The notes beneath the pieces are model-generated. The model ran no database searches. It saw only the letters and a list, made by a program, of their open reading frames with translations, and was not told the origin of the DNA. The translations under genes and the position numbers were made by a program. From the NCBI GenBank assembly GCA_963831605.1, contig CAWHQR010000002.1:310001-374000 (forward strand): a stretch of 64,000 nucleotides of DNA, in the 5' to 3' direction. This stretch comes from DASUPK01 sp963831605 (GTDB lineage Bacteria > Actinomycetota > Thermoleophilia > Solirubrobacterales > 70-9). This document shows positions 20,653-29,680 of the stretch, one piece after another; within the stretch, counting starts at the first letter, position 1, and the number at the start of each line of letters is the position of its first letter.

Positions 20653-22019
20653 GCGCGCAGCGCGGCGAGCGCCTCGCGCGCTCGCTCGAGTTGCTCGGCT
20701 ACCCGGGCCGATGAGGTGCCGCCGGCCGAGACCTTCGACTCGATCGTCTGCCCGGACTCGAGCGCCCGGCGGACCGCGCGCTTGGCGTCGTCGGCGACGC
20801 CGTCGAGTTCGCTGTCGGCCAGCTCGGACAGGGGCTTGCCCGAGTCGACGGCCGCCTTGACGAGGCCGCCGACCAGGCCGTGGGCCTCACGGAATGGGAC
20901 ACCCTCCTGCACCAGCGCGTCGGCGAGGTCCGTCGCCGCGAGCATCTCGTCGCCGGCCGCCGCCGCCAGGCGGTCGCGATTGAAGCTGATGCCGCCGAGC
21001 ATCCCCGTGGCTACGGCGAGGCAGAGCTCGAGGTTGTCGATCGCATCGAAGAGCGGTTCCTTGTCCTCCTGGAGGTCCTTGCTGTAGGCGAGCGGCAGGG
21101 CGTGCATCGTGCCGAGCAGGCTCTGGAACGAGGCCGCGATGCGCGGCGCCTTGCCGCGCAGGAGCTCCGCGGCGTCCGGGTTCTTCTTCTGGGGCATGAT
21201 GCTTGAGCCCGAGGAGAACGAGTCGGGCAGCTCGCAGAAACCGAACTCCTGGCTGGACCAGAGGACGATCTCGGCGCCGAGGCGCGAGAGGTGCATCGCG
21301 CAGATCGACGCGGCCGAGAGATAATCGAGAGCGAAGTCCCGGTTCGAGACCGCATCCAGGGAGTTCGCATACGGCCGCTCGAAGCCGAGGTCCGCGGCCA
21401 GGGCGTCCCGGTCGACGTCCCAGTTGAGGCCGGCCAGGGCGCCGGACCCGGCGGGCATGTCCGTCGTGGCCTCCGCGGCACGGAAGAACCGCCGGACGTC
21501 CCGCTGGAACATCCAGAAGTAGGCCAGCAGGTGGTGCCCCAGATAGACGGGCTGAGCACGCTGAAGGTGCGTGTACGAGGGCGCCGGCCAGTCGCGATGG
21601 GCTTCGGCCTGCGCCACCAGCGTCTCCATCAGGCTCTCGAGCAGGGCGATCGCCCGGGCGGCATGCGCACGCACCAGGAGCGAGAGGTCAGTGGCGACCT
21701 GGTCGTTGCGGGAGCGGGCCGTGTGGAGCTTGCCCCCGAGCGGTCCGATCAGCTCGGTGAGCCGCCGCTCGATCGCCATGTGGATGTCCTCGTCGTCCTT
21801 GCGGAACTCGAACGTGTTCGCATCGAGCTCCCCGCCGACCTGATCGAGCCCCTCGGTGATCTGCGCGAGCTCGTTCTCGTCGAGCACCCCGAGCTTGCCC
21901 AGCGCGCGGGCATGCGCCTTCGACTGCTCGATGTCGAACGACGCCAGGCGCCAGTCGAACGAGATCGAGGAGTTGATCCGCGCGAATAGCGGATCCTGTT
22001 CTTCGCCGAAACGATTCAT
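20649..22019 (-). CDS. argH: Argininosuccinate lyase
   Basis: 456 residues, the final step of arginine synthesis (argininosuccinate to arginine and fumarate). The fumarase/aspartase superfamily signature GSSIMPQKKNP lies at 271-281, with the catalytic serine loop, TARSRNDQVATD at 100-111 and YTHLQRAQP at 149-157 with the catalytic histidine. The length is normal. No other arg genes are nearby. It starts 9 bp after the degT stop and overlaps mpg. Confidence 0.97.
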   Translation of the reverse strand: MNRFGEEQDPLFARINSSISFDWRLASFDIEQSKAHARALGKLGVLDENELAQITEGLDQVGGELDANTFEFRKDDEDIHMAIERRLTELIGPLGGKLHTARSRNDQVATDLSLLVRAHAARAIALLESLMETLVAQAEAHRDWPAPSYTHLQRAQPVYLGHHLLAYFWMFQRDVRRFFRAAEATTDMPAGSGALAGLNWDVDRDALAADLGFERPYANSLDAVSNRDFALDYLSAASICAMHLSRLGAEIVLWSSQEFGFCELPDSFSSGSSIMPQKKNPDAAELLRGKAPRIAASFQSLLGTMHALPLAYSKDLQEDKEPLFDAIDNLELCLAVATGMLGGISFNRDRLAAAAGDEMLAATDLADALVQEGVPFREAHGLVGGLVKAAVDSGKPLSELADSELDGVADDAKRAVRRALESGQTIESKVSAGGTSSARVAEQLERAREALAALRA

Positions 22020-22028
22020 GCGGGGAGT

Positions 22029-23186
22029 CTAGGGTTGGATTCCGAGCGCTTCGCCCAGCGCCGTGCAGACCCGATCGACCTGAGACTCCGTCATCGAGGT
22101 GAAGAACGGGAGCGCCAGGGAGCGTTCGGCGACACTCTCCGCGATGGGGAACTCGCCACCCCTGAAGCCGAAGCGCTCGCGGTAGGGCGGCAGCAGATGG
22201 ATGCAGGGCAGGTACGCCCTGGAGGCGACGCCGTTCGAGTCGAGGGATTTGATGACCGCGTCGCGGTCGGTCCCTTCCGGCAGCTGGACGCAGAACACGA
22301 ACCAGCTGCGGCGCTCATCGCCGCGGTTCTCGTTCGGCAGGACGATGTCGTCATCGTCGTGCTCACCGCAGGGCGCGGCGCCGAGTTGGGTGAGCCGCTC
22401 CCGATACAGGGCAGCGACGTTGTCGCGGGCGTTGAGCATCTCGTCGAGGCGCTCGAGCTGCGCGATCCCGATCGCGGCGTGCAGGTCCGTGAGCCGGTAG
22501 TTGAAGCCGATGCGGTCGTGCTCCAGCCGTGACATATCCGGCGCTCGGCCCTGGTTGCGCTCGCTGCGCATCGCCTCGGCGACCTCCTGGTCGGGGGTGA
22601 CGAGAATGCCCCCCTCCCCGGTGGTCATCTGCTTGTTGGCGTAGAAGGCGAAGGTGGCGGGATTGCCGTCCGTGCCGATCTTGGCGCCGGTGCTGTCGAT
22701 CGCGCCGAGCGCCTGGCAGGCGTCCTCGAGCACGCCGAGCTCGTGCTGCTTGGCGAGGGCGCCCAACGCCGGTAGATCCGCCGGGTAACCGAAGATGTGA
22801 ACCGGGAGGACGCCGGCCGTCTTCTCCCCCACCGCCTCGGCGGCCTTCTCGGGATCGAGGTTGAGGGTGACGGGATCGATGTCCGCGAAAACGGGCCTGG
22901 CCCCCTCGTAGAGCAGGCAGTTGGTGGAGGCGACGAAGCTGAGCGGGCTGGTGACGACCTCATCGCCCTCCGACCACCCCTTGGCGCGGACGCCGAGATG
23001 GAGCGCGGCGGTTCCGCTGGAGACGGCCACGGCGTAGACCTCCCCGCCGATCCAATCCGAGAAGTCGCGCTCGAACTGCTCGAGCTTCGGTCCAAGCGAG
23101 AGTGAGCCGGAGCGGACGACCTCCAGCAGCAGCTCCTCCTCGCGCGGGCCGAGCTCAGGTCGTGCGAGCGGGATCGGGTCGGTCAC
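22029..23186 (-). CDS. DegT/DnrJ/EryC1/StrS-family PLP aminotransferase
   Basis: 385 residues of the sugar-aminotransferase family, PLP enzymes that aminate keto-sugars bound to nucleotides. Visible are the substrate-binding start IPLARPELGPREEE, VSSGTAALHLGVRA, the PLP-ring segment VLEDACQALGA, and the internal-aldimine lysine in FYANKQMTTGEGG. It overlaps the cimA end by 32 bp. The family suggests an amino-sugar for surface glycans. The amino-acid operon context leaves open another keto-substrate, but no sequence feature supports that. Confidence 0.88.
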   Translation of the reverse strand: MTDPIPLARPELGPREEELLLEVVRSGSLSLGPKLEQFERDFSDWIGGEVYAVAVSSGTAALHLGVRAKGWSEGDEVVTSPLSFVASTNCLLYEGARPVFADIDPVTLNLDPEKAAEAVGEKTAGVLPVHIFGYPADLPALGALAKQHELGVLEDACQALGAIDSTGAKIGTDGNPATFAFYANKQMTTGEGGILVTPDQEVAEAMRSERNQGRAPDMSRLEHDRIGFNYRLTDLHAAIGIAQLERLDEMLNARDNVAALYRERLTQLGAAPCGEHDDDDIVLPNENRGDERRSWFVFCVQLPEGTDRDAVIKSLDSNGVASRAYLPCIHLLPPYRERFGFRGGEFPIAESVAERSLALPFFTSMTESQVDRVCTALGEALGIQP

Positions 23187-24756
23187 TCGGTGGCTTGCCC
23201 TGTTCGCGGGGCTGGAAGGCGTATTCGAGCGAGTCGACCAGGGCTTCCCAGGACGCCTCGATGATGTTCTCCGAGACGCCGATGGAGCCCCATTCGCGCT
23301 CGCCGTCGGATGAGTCGAGCAGCACGCGGGTAACGGCTCCGGTGCCGTGGTGCTCGTCCAGGATGCGGACCTTGTAGTTGGTGAGCTCGATGTCGGCCAG
23401 GTGAGGATGGCGATCGATGATGGCGCCGCGCAGGGCCGTGTCGAGCGCGTTCACCGGTCCGTTGCCCTCCGCGGTGCGCAGGTAGCGCTCTCCGTCGACC
23501 CAGACCTTGATTGTGGCCTCGGTGACCACCTTGCCGTCCTCGCGCTTCTCGACGAGGACCCTGAAGCCCTCGAGCCGGAAAAGCGGCTCATAGTCCTCGG
23601 TCTCCTTGCGCAGGAGCAGCTCGAAGGAGGCATCGGCCGCCTCGTAGTGGTAACCGCGGTGCTCGCGCTCCTTCAGTGTGCGGAGCGCCTTGGCGGCCTG
23701 CTCGTCGTCGAGCGGGATGCCGGCGCCATCTGCGCGCGAGAGGACGGTCCCCTTCCCCGAGAGCTCGGAGACGACCATCTCGCGCTCGTTGCCCACCTCG
23801 GCGGGGTCCATGTGCTCGAAGGTGCGCGCATCCGCGCTTACCCCGGCCACGTGCATGCCGCCCTTGTGGGCGAACGCGTTGCGGCCGACGAAGGGCTGGT
23901 CGGGATCCGGATTGATGTTGAGCAGCTCATCGATGAAGTGGGCGACGCTGGTGAGACGTGAGAGCTGCTCGTCGTTGACGCACTCGCGGCCCATCTTGAG
24001 CTGGAGGGCCGGCAGGATCGAGGTGAGGTTGGCATTGCCCGTCCGCTCGCCGATCCCGTTCATCGTGCCCTGCACCAGTCCGGCGCCCTCCTCCACGGCG
24101 GCCAGCGAGTTGGCGACCGCGCACTCGAGGTCGTTGTGGGTATGGATGCCGACCGCGACGTCGAGATCGCCCACGACGTCGCGGGTCGCCTCGGCGATCT
24201 GCGGCGGCAGGCTCGAGCCGTTGGTGTCGCACAGGGTGACGTTCTCGGCCCCTGCATCCGCCGCGGCGCGCACGCACTCCAGCGCGTAGCTCGGGTCGTC
24301 GCGGTAGCCATCGAAGAAGTGCTCGGCGTCGTAGATGACCCGCTTGCCGGCGTCGGTCAGGTAGGCGACCGAGTCCTGAATCATCGACAGGTTCTCGTCC
24401 CGGCTCACCTTGGTCACCTTCTCGAGGTGAAGGCCCCAGGTCTTGCCGACCAGGGTGACCACCGGCGCGAACCCGGTGGCGAGCAGGCGCAGAGCCTCGT
24501 CCTCGGCGGCCTCGGTGTCGCGCCGCCTGGTCATCCCGAAGGCGCAGACCGCGGCCTGCTTCAGCTCGATCTCGGCCAGCATCTCGAAGAGCTCGAGCTC
24601 CTTCGGATTGGAGCCCGGGAAGCCCGCCTCGATGAAGTGGATGCCGAGCTCGTCGAGCTTGCGCACCACGCGCGCCTTCTCCTGCGCCGAGAGCGACATG
24701 CCCTGGCCCTGCATGCCATCCCGCAAAGTCGTGTCGTAGAGGAGTACCTGTGTCAT
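23155..24756 (-). CDS. cimA: Citramalate synthase
   Basis: 533 residues of the isopropylmalate-synthase superfamily. The N-terminal TIM barrel begins LYDTTLRDGMQGQGMSLS, where MQGQG replaces the EQSPG of LeuA. It includes GIHTHNDLECAVANSLAAVEEGA with the metal-binding histidines, NAFAHKGGMHVAGV, and a C-terminal regulatory domain of the LeuA dimer type. The MQGQ signature and the long C-terminal domain match the CimA group, which condenses pyruvate and acetyl-CoA to citramalate, a threonine-independent route to isoleucine. GAAAGG precedes the ATG. It lies 3' of ilvE across a 113-bp gap containing a possible leader ORF. Confidence 0.92.
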   Translation of the reverse strand: MTQVLLYDTTLRDGMQGQGMSLSAQEKARVVRKLDELGIHFIEAGFPGSNPKELELFEMLAEIELKQAAVCAFGMTRRRDTEAAEDEALRLLATGFAPVVTLVGKTWGLHLEKVTKVSRDENLSMIQDSVAYLTDAGKRVIYDAEHFFDGYRDDPSYALECVRAAADAGAENVTLCDTNGSSLPPQIAEATRDVVGDLDVAVGIHTHNDLECAVANSLAAVEEGAGLVQGTMNGIGERTGNANLTSILPALQLKMGRECVNDEQLSRLTSVAHFIDELLNINPDPDQPFVGRNAFAHKGGMHVAGVSADARTFEHMDPAEVGNEREMVVSELSGKGTVLSRADGAGIPLDDEQAAKALRTLKEREHRGYHYEAADASFELLLRKETEDYEPLFRLEGFRVLVEKREDGKVVTEATIKVWVDGERYLRTAEGNGPVNALDTALRGAIIDRHPHLADIELTNYKVRILDEHHGTGAVTRVLLDSSDGEREWGSIGVSENIIEASWEALVDSLEYAFQPREQGKPPSDRPDPARTT

Positions 24757-24822
24757 TGCTGCCTTTCTAGCTTCGAGGGAGAACGTGGAACCCCTGAATG
24801 GGGTCGTGCGAGACCGGGACCG

Positions 24823-24870
24823 CTAAGCGGCCGCGGCCTTCGTAATTCGCCCTGTGAAGCGGTGCAGCAT
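24823..24870 (-). CDS. Possible 15-codon leader ORF between ilvE and cimA
   Basis: The ilvE TGA overlaps an ATG (TGATG, 24868-24872) that opens MLHRFTGRITKAAAA before TAG at 24823-24825. Weak hairpins follow (ACCCC/GGGGT near 24795). It holds one Ile, one Leu and four consecutive Ala codons. The coupling junction resembles those of real genes here, but coding is unproven. Confidence 0.3.
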   Translation of the reverse strand: MLHRFTGRITKAAAA

Positions 24871-25871
24871 CAGGAACCCAGGGTACCGGAGGCCGGTTCC
24901 CCGACCTCCTCGGCGTCCACCTCTGCAGGTGTGGGCTCACGCGGCGGCTCGCCGGTCGGCTCGCCCACCGGGTCGAGCCACTCGCGGTACTCCTCGAGGC
25001 GCCCATGCAGCGCGTCGTCGAACTTGGCCTGAATGACTCGTGTGATCTCGCCGGGCTCGCCGATGTCGTGGTCGTCGATCTCGCGCACCGGGACCAGCTC
25101 GGCGGCGGTGCCGGTCAGGAAGACCTCCTCGGCCATATAGAGCTCGGCGCGCGCGATGTCGCGCTCGACCACGGTGTAGCCGAGGTCGCGGGCGAGCTGG
25201 ATCACGGACTTCCGGTTGATCCCATCGAGGATCGAAGAGCTGTGACCGGGAGTGACGATCTCCCCCTCGCGCACGAGGTAGATGTTCTCGCCCGAGCCCT
25301 CGCAGACGAAGCCGCGGTCGTCGAGCAGGATCGCCTCGTCATAGCCGGCGTTGGCGCTCTCGGTCTTGGCGAGGATGGAGTTGAGGTACTGGCCGGAGGC
25401 CTTGGCGTGCGGGATGAGCCCCGAGGGCGAGATGCGCCGCCACGATGAGACCTTGGCGCGCACGCCCTTCTGCTTGCCGTCCTCACCCAGGTAGGCGCCC
25501 CACGGCCAGACGGCGATGATCACGTCCACCGGGGCGCTCTGTGCGAAGAGGCCCATCTCCCCGTAGCCGCGGAAGGCGAGTGGCCGGATGTAGCAGCTGC
25601 GCAGCCCGTTGCGACGGATCAGCTCTTTGGTCGCCTCGCGGATCTCCTCGAGATCGTGATTCAGCGGCAGGTAGTAGAGCTCGGCTGACTTGGCGAGCCT
25701 GTCCAGGTGGTCCTGATGGCGAAAGATCGCCGGGCCGACCTCCGTGTCGTAGCAGCGGATCCCCTCGAAGACCCCGGTGCCGTAGTGCAGGCCATGCGTG
25801 AGGACGTGCACCTTCGCCTCGTCCCAGGGGACGAATTCGCCGTTCTTCCAGATGAGCTCAGCCTTCTCCAC
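24870..25871 (-). CDS. ilvE: Branched-chain amino-acid aminotransferase
   Basis: 333 residues, PLP fold type IV, which performs the last transamination for Leu, Ile and Val. Seen are IWKNGEFVPWDEAKVHVLTHGLHYG at the start (in pieces), the SGQYLNSILAKTES region with the catalytic lysine, LDDRGFVCEGSGENIY, and TVVERDIARAELYMAEEVFLTGTAAEL. About 25 acidic, Pro-rich residues after EYREWLDPV form a tail beyond the family core. It sits 28 bp downstream of leuB in the leucine run. Confidence 0.95.
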   Translation of the reverse strand: MEKAELIWKNGEFVPWDEAKVHVLTHGLHYGTGVFEGIRCYDTEVGPAIFRHQDHLDRLAKSAELYYLPLNHDLEEIREATKELIRRNGLRSCYIRPLAFRGYGEMGLFAQSAPVDVIIAVWPWGAYLGEDGKQKGVRAKVSSWRRISPSGLIPHAKASGQYLNSILAKTESANAGYDEAILLDDRGFVCEGSGENIYLVREGEIVTPGHSSSILDGINRKSVIQLARDLGYTVVERDIARAELYMAEEVFLTGTAAELVPVREIDDHDIGEPGEITRVIQAKFDDALHGRLEEYREWLDPVGEPTGEPPREPTPAEVDAEEVGEPASGTLGS

Positions 25872-25899
25872 GGTCGATCAGTATGAACGATGAATCCGG

Positions 25900-26928
25900 C
25901 TACATGGATTGAAGAACGGCTTCTGTCATCTCGTCCGTGGTGGCCTCGCCGCCGAGGTCTGGCGTCCGTAGGCCGTCGGTGAGAGCTGAATCGACGGCGG
26001 CTTCGAGCCTCGTCGCCTCCTCGTGCATGCCCAGCCCGTACTTGAGCATCATCGCGACCGAGAGCAGCGTGGCCAGTGGGTTGGCCTTGCCCGTACCGGC
26101 GATGTCCGGCGCCGAGCCGTGCACCGGCTCGTAGAGGCCCGGCCCGTCCTCGCCGAGGCTGGCGGAGGGCAGCATTCCAAGCGAGCCCGTGAGCATCGCG
26201 GCCTCGTCGCTGAGGATGTCGCCGAACAGGTTCTCGGTGACGATCACGTCAAATCCGGTCGGATTCGAGACGAGCTGCATCGCGGCGTTGTCGACGAGCA
26301 GGTGGTCGAGTTCGATCCCCTCGTACTCCGGGGCGAGCCTGGTGACCGTCTCGCGCCAGAGTCGGGAGGTTTCCATCACGTTCGCCTTGTCCACCGAGGT
26401 GAGGCGACCCTTGCGCTCACCGGCCGCCTCGAAGGCGACGCGTGCGATTCGCTCGATCTCCTCCACGGTGTAGGCACAGTCGTCGTGGGCGCGATCGCCT
26501 TCGCGGCCCGACTCGCCGAAGTAGATCCCTCCCGTGAGCTCGCGGACCACCAGCAGGTCGGTGCCATCGATCCGCTCGCGGCGCAGCGGGCTCGCGTCGA
26601 TCAGTGCCTCGCTCGGGCGGACCGGGCGGAGGTTCGCGAACAGGCCGAGTCCCTTGCGGAGGCCGAGCAGCCCCTGCTCGGGGCGCGGCTTGTCCGGGTC
26701 GGTCGTGTCCCACTTGGGGCCGCCGACCGCGCAGAGCAGGACCGCGTCCGCCTGCCTGCACGCCTCGAGCACCTCGTCGGTGAGCGCGGTGCCGTGCTCG
26801 TCGATCGAGGCGCCTCCGATCAGGTGCTCGGTGATCTCGAAGTCGCCGAGCCTCGCCAGGACGGTCCTGGCGGCGGTACCGATCTCCGGCCCGATCCCGT
26901 CGCCGGGAAGAAGGACGATCCTAGGCAC
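25900..26928 (-). CDS. leuB: 3-Isopropylmalate dehydrogenase
   Basis: 342 residues, the NAD-dependent oxidative decarboxylase of leucine synthesis. It has LLPGDGIGPEIG, LLGLRKGLGLFANLRPVR (substrate loop of IPMDH), GGIYFG, DKANVMETSRLWRE with the catalytic lysine, NLFGDILSDEAAMLTGSLGMLPSASLG, and the NAD loop EPVHGSAPDIAGTGKANP. All catalytic positions are intact. Its start overlaps the methyltransferase stop by 8 bp. Confidence 0.97.
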   Translation of the reverse strand: MPRIVLLPGDGIGPEIGTAARTVLARLGDFEITEHLIGGASIDEHGTALTDEVLEACRQADAVLLCAVGGPKWDTTDPDKPRPEQGLLGLRKGLGLFANLRPVRPSEALIDASPLRRERIDGTDLLVVRELTGGIYFGESGREGDRAHDDCAYTVEEIERIARVAFEAAGERKGRLTSVDKANVMETSRLWRETVTRLAPEYEGIELDHLLVDNAAMQLVSNPTGFDVIVTENLFGDILSDEAAMLTGSLGMLPSASLGEDGPGLYEPVHGSAPDIAGTGKANPLATLLSVAMMLKYGLGMHEEATRLEAAVDSALTDGLRTPDLGGEATTDEMTEAVLQSM

Positions 26929-27724
26929 GGCGGGCGTCGATGTTGAGGCGCATGTAGTTCAGAACCAGCGGGTCCGGCGACAGTTCGAGAACCGCCTCCA
27001 CGAACCCGCGTTTCTTTTCCTCAGGCAGGCGGGTCAGATGCGGGCCCAGGGTCACGGTCGTGGTGAAGTCATAGGCGTTCTCGGGCTGCACCGGCTTGTT
27101 CTCCAGCCAGCACGAGATGTCCTCGAAGCCGGCGTTGCGCAGCCTCTCCTCAGTCTCCTCCGGGTTCGCGAAATTCCACATCATGGCCATCCCCTCGAAG
27201 TGCTCGATGTACTGCGGCCGCGTTGCGACGGTGGCGATCGCGCGGGCATGCTCCGCAACGTTTCCCTCTCCCCCGCACTGCGCCACCAGCCTTCCCCCCG
27301 GCCGCAGGACCGAATGGATCCGCGAGAACAGCTTGTCGTGGTCGGTGATCCAGTGGAACGTCGCTGTGGAGAAGAGAGCATCCACGGCCGCGGGCGATCC
27401 ATTCTGCTCGAGCAGCTCGGGCGTCAGGTCGAGGAGGTCGGAGATGATCAGGGTGACCCGATCGTCGCCCGCGAACTTCTCGCCCGCGACCTTGATCATC
27501 TCGGCGGAACCGTCGACGCCGACCACCCGCCCGTTCGCGAGTCGGTCCAGGAGCTTCTCGGTGACCCGACCCGAGCCGCAGCCGGCGTCGATGATCGACT
27601 CATTCGGCTGAGGGTCGAGGCGATTCAGGACCTCGAGGCCCCACTGGTACTGCGGCTCGGAGATCTGGTCGTAGGTCTTTGCGTCCCACTCCCGGGGGCC
27701 GGTGTTCATCGAATTGGAGTTCAC
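26921..27724 (-). CDS. SAM-dependent methyltransferase, trans-aconitate methyltransferase-like
   Basis: 267 residues. The class I methyltransferase motif I is IIDAGCGSGRVTEKLL (about 43-58), motif II VVGVDGSAEMI, then DALFSTATFHWITDHDKLFSRIHSVLRPGG, which together resemble the trans-aconitate 2-methyltransferase (Tam) family; the tail LSPDPLVLNYMRLNIDARR also fits. It starts at GTG 27724 overlapping the leuD stop (GTGA) or at ATG 27709, and its end overlaps leuB, so it is embedded in the leucine genes. A carboxyl methyltransferase acting on an aconitate- or isopropylmalate-like acid is inferred. Confidence 0.82.
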   Translation of the reverse strand: MNSNSMNTGPREWDAKTYDQISEPQYQWGLEVLNRLDPQPNESIIDAGCGSGRVTEKLLDRLANGRVVGVDGSAEMIKVAGEKFAGDDRVTLIISDLLDLTPELLEQNGSPAAVDALFSTATFHWITDHDKLFSRIHSVLRPGGRLVAQCGGEGNVAEHARAIATVATRPQYIEHFEGMAMMWNFANPEETEERLRNAGFEDISCWLENKPVQPENAYDFTTTVTLGPHLTRLPEEKKRGFVEAVLELSPDPLVLNYMRLNIDARRA

Positions 27725-28284
27725 AATGAGGTTGTCACCGGGCCTGCTTCCGCCTTGCCCGCCTGTTCGAAGCGCTCGATCGCGTCGGCCCGCTCGAGCG
27801 TCATCGCGATGTCATCGAGGCCGTTGGAGAGCCGGTGCTTGATGTCCTCGTCGATCTCGAACTGGAAGACCCCCCCGGCGCAGTTCACGGTCTGGTCGTC
27901 CAGGTCGATGCGGGCCTCGCCGGCGGCCGCCACCGCGCGGCAGTGCTCCTCGTCGAGGATCACCGGAAGCAACCCGTTCTTCGTGCAGTTCGAATAGAAG
28001 ATGTCCGAGAACGAGGGCGCGATCACGGCGTCGAAGCCGAAGTCCTTCAGGCCCCAGACGGCGTGCTCGCGAGAGGAGCCCGAGCCGAAATTCCGCCCGG
28101 CCACCAGGATCGGGTGCGCCTCCAGCTCGATCTCGCCGGAGCGAAACCAGTCGTAGAAGAGGAACTCCCCGTAGCCGGTCTTCTCGACCCGCTTCAGGAA
28201 CTGCTTGGGCATGATCTGGTCGGTGTCGACGTCGTTGCGGTCGAGCACCGCCACATGGCCCTCGATGACCTGAATCGCGTCCAT
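27721..28284 (-). CDS. leuD: 3-Isopropylmalate dehydratase small subunit
   Basis: 187 residues, the swivelling domain of isopropylmalate isomerase. DRNDVDTDQIMPKQFLKR lies near the start, then FLFYDWF, ILVAGRNFGSGSSREHAVWGL (substrate-binding loop) and SDIFYSNCTKNGLLP. I chose the ATG at 28284, with GGAG 7 nt upstream, over an in-frame TTG at 28296. The gap to leuC is 2 bp. It works with LeuC to convert 2- to 3-isopropylmalate. Confidence 0.95.
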   Translation of the reverse strand: MDAIQVIEGHVAVLDRNDVDTDQIMPKQFLKRVEKTGYGEFLFYDWFRSGEIELEAHPILVAGRNFGSGSSREHAVWGLKDFGFDAVIAPSFSDIFYSNCTKNGLLPVILDEEHCRAVAAAGEARIDLDDQTVNCAGGVFQFEIDEDIKHRLSNGLDDIAMTLERADAIERFEQAGKAEAGPVTTSL

Positions 28285-28286
28285 GT

Positions 28287-29672
28287 TCAGCTCCAATCCC
28301 TGATGTCGACGAAGGTTCCCTCCACCGCGGCCGCGGCGGCCATCTTCGGGCTGACCAGATGGGTGCGCCCACCGGCGCCCTGACGCCCTTCGAAGTTGCG
28401 GTTGGAGGTCGAGGCGCAGCGCTCACCCGGCTGCAGGATGTCCGGGTTCATTCCCAGGCAGGCTGAGCAGCCCGATTCGCGCCACTCGAAGCCAGCCGAG
28501 CGGAACACCTCATCAAGGCCTTCGGCCTCGGCCTCGGCCTTCACCTGCTGGGATCCGGGGACGACCATCCCCCGGAGACTGGAGGCGATCTTCCGTCCAT
28601 CGACGATCGAGGCCGCCTCGCGCAGGTCGGATATCCGAGAGTTGGTGCAGGACCCGATGAAGATCCGGTCCAGCGGGATCTCTCTGATCGGGGTACCGGG
28701 CTGCAGGTCCATGTACGCCAGGGCCCGCTCGGCGGCCTCGCTGTCCGCCGGGGAGTCCATCTTCGCCGGGTCAGGCACCTCGTCGGTGACCTGGACCACC
28801 ATTCCCGGGGTGGTTCCCCAGGTGACCATCGGGGAGATCGCGGGAGCGTCCACCTCGATCTCCCTGTCGAAGCTCGCGCCCTCCTCGGTGGGCAGCTCGC
28901 TCCACCGCGCGACGGCGGCGTCGAAATCGGCCGGCGCCCCGGTCCGCCCCTTCACGTAGTCGAAGGTCTTCTCGTCGGGCGCGACCATTCCGGCGCGGCC
29001 GCCACCCTCGATGGTCATGTTGCAGATCGTCATCCGGTTCTCCATCGAGAGCGCCCGGATTGCCTCGCCGGCGTATTCCACGGCGTATCCCTGCATGCCG
29101 CCGACCCCGAGCCGTCCGATCGTCGCCAGGATCAGGTCCTTGGCGGTCACGCCGAAGCCCAGCTCGCCCGCGTAGTTGATCCGCATCGACTTCGGCCGGC
29201 GCTGGACCAGGCACTGGGTCGCAAGCACGTGCTCGACCTCCGAGGTTCCGATCCCGAAGGCGAGCGCGCCAAAGGCCCCATGCGTCGAGGTGTGGGAGTC
29301 GCCGCAGACGATCGTCATGCCGGGCTGGGTGACGCCCAGCTCCGGCCCGATCACGTGCACGATCCCGCGCCGGTCCGAACCCAGCGAGTAGAGCGGGATG
29401 CCGAACTCCTCGCAGTTCGCCTCCAGGGCCTCGACCTGCTTGCGCGACAGCTCATCCGCGATCAGCCGCGCGGTGGGCGTGCCGTCGGTCGGGACGTTGT
29501 GATCGGCCGTGGCCAGGGTCTTGTCCGGGCGGCGCAGGCCGCGCTTGGCCAGGCGCAGGCCGTCGAAGGCCTGCGGAGAGGTCACCTCGTGGACGAGGTG
29601 GAGGTCGATGTAGATCAGGTCGTCGTCGACCTCGTGGGATTCCCAGATCTTCTCGAACAGGTTCTTGGCCAT
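28287..29672 (-). CDS. leuC: 3-Isopropylmalate dehydratase large subunit
   Basis: 461 residues, the aconitase-type subunit that holds the 4Fe-4S cluster. The iron-sulfur cysteines are visible in GSCTNSR and in SGCSACLGMNPD. Further landmarks are YIDLHLVHEVTSPQAF, VCGDSHTSTHGAFGALAFGIGTSEVEHVLATQ and the C-terminal CASTSNRNFEGRQG. Full length. It starts 8 bp after the regulator gene, so that regulator is probably co-transcribed with it. Confidence 0.97.
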   Translation of the reverse strand: MAKNLFEKIWESHEVDDDLIYIDLHLVHEVTSPQAFDGLRLAKRGLRRPDKTLATADHNVPTDGTPTARLIADELSRKQVEALEANCEEFGIPLYSLGSDRRGIVHVIGPELGVTQPGMTIVCGDSHTSTHGAFGALAFGIGTSEVEHVLATQCLVQRRPKSMRINYAGELGFGVTAKDLILATIGRLGVGGMQGYAVEYAGEAIRALSMENRMTICNMTIEGGGRAGMVAPDEKTFDYVKGRTGAPADFDAAVARWSELPTEEGASFDREIEVDAPAISPMVTWGTTPGMVVQVTDEVPDPAKMDSPADSEAAERALAYMDLQPGTPIREIPLDRIFIGSCTNSRISDLREAASIVDGRKIASSLRGMVVPGSQQVKAEAEAEGLDEVFRSAGFEWRESGCSACLGMNPDILQPGERCASTSNRNFEGRQGAGGRTHLVSPKMAAAAAVEGTFVDIRDWS

Positions 29673-29680
29673 CGGTTCTC

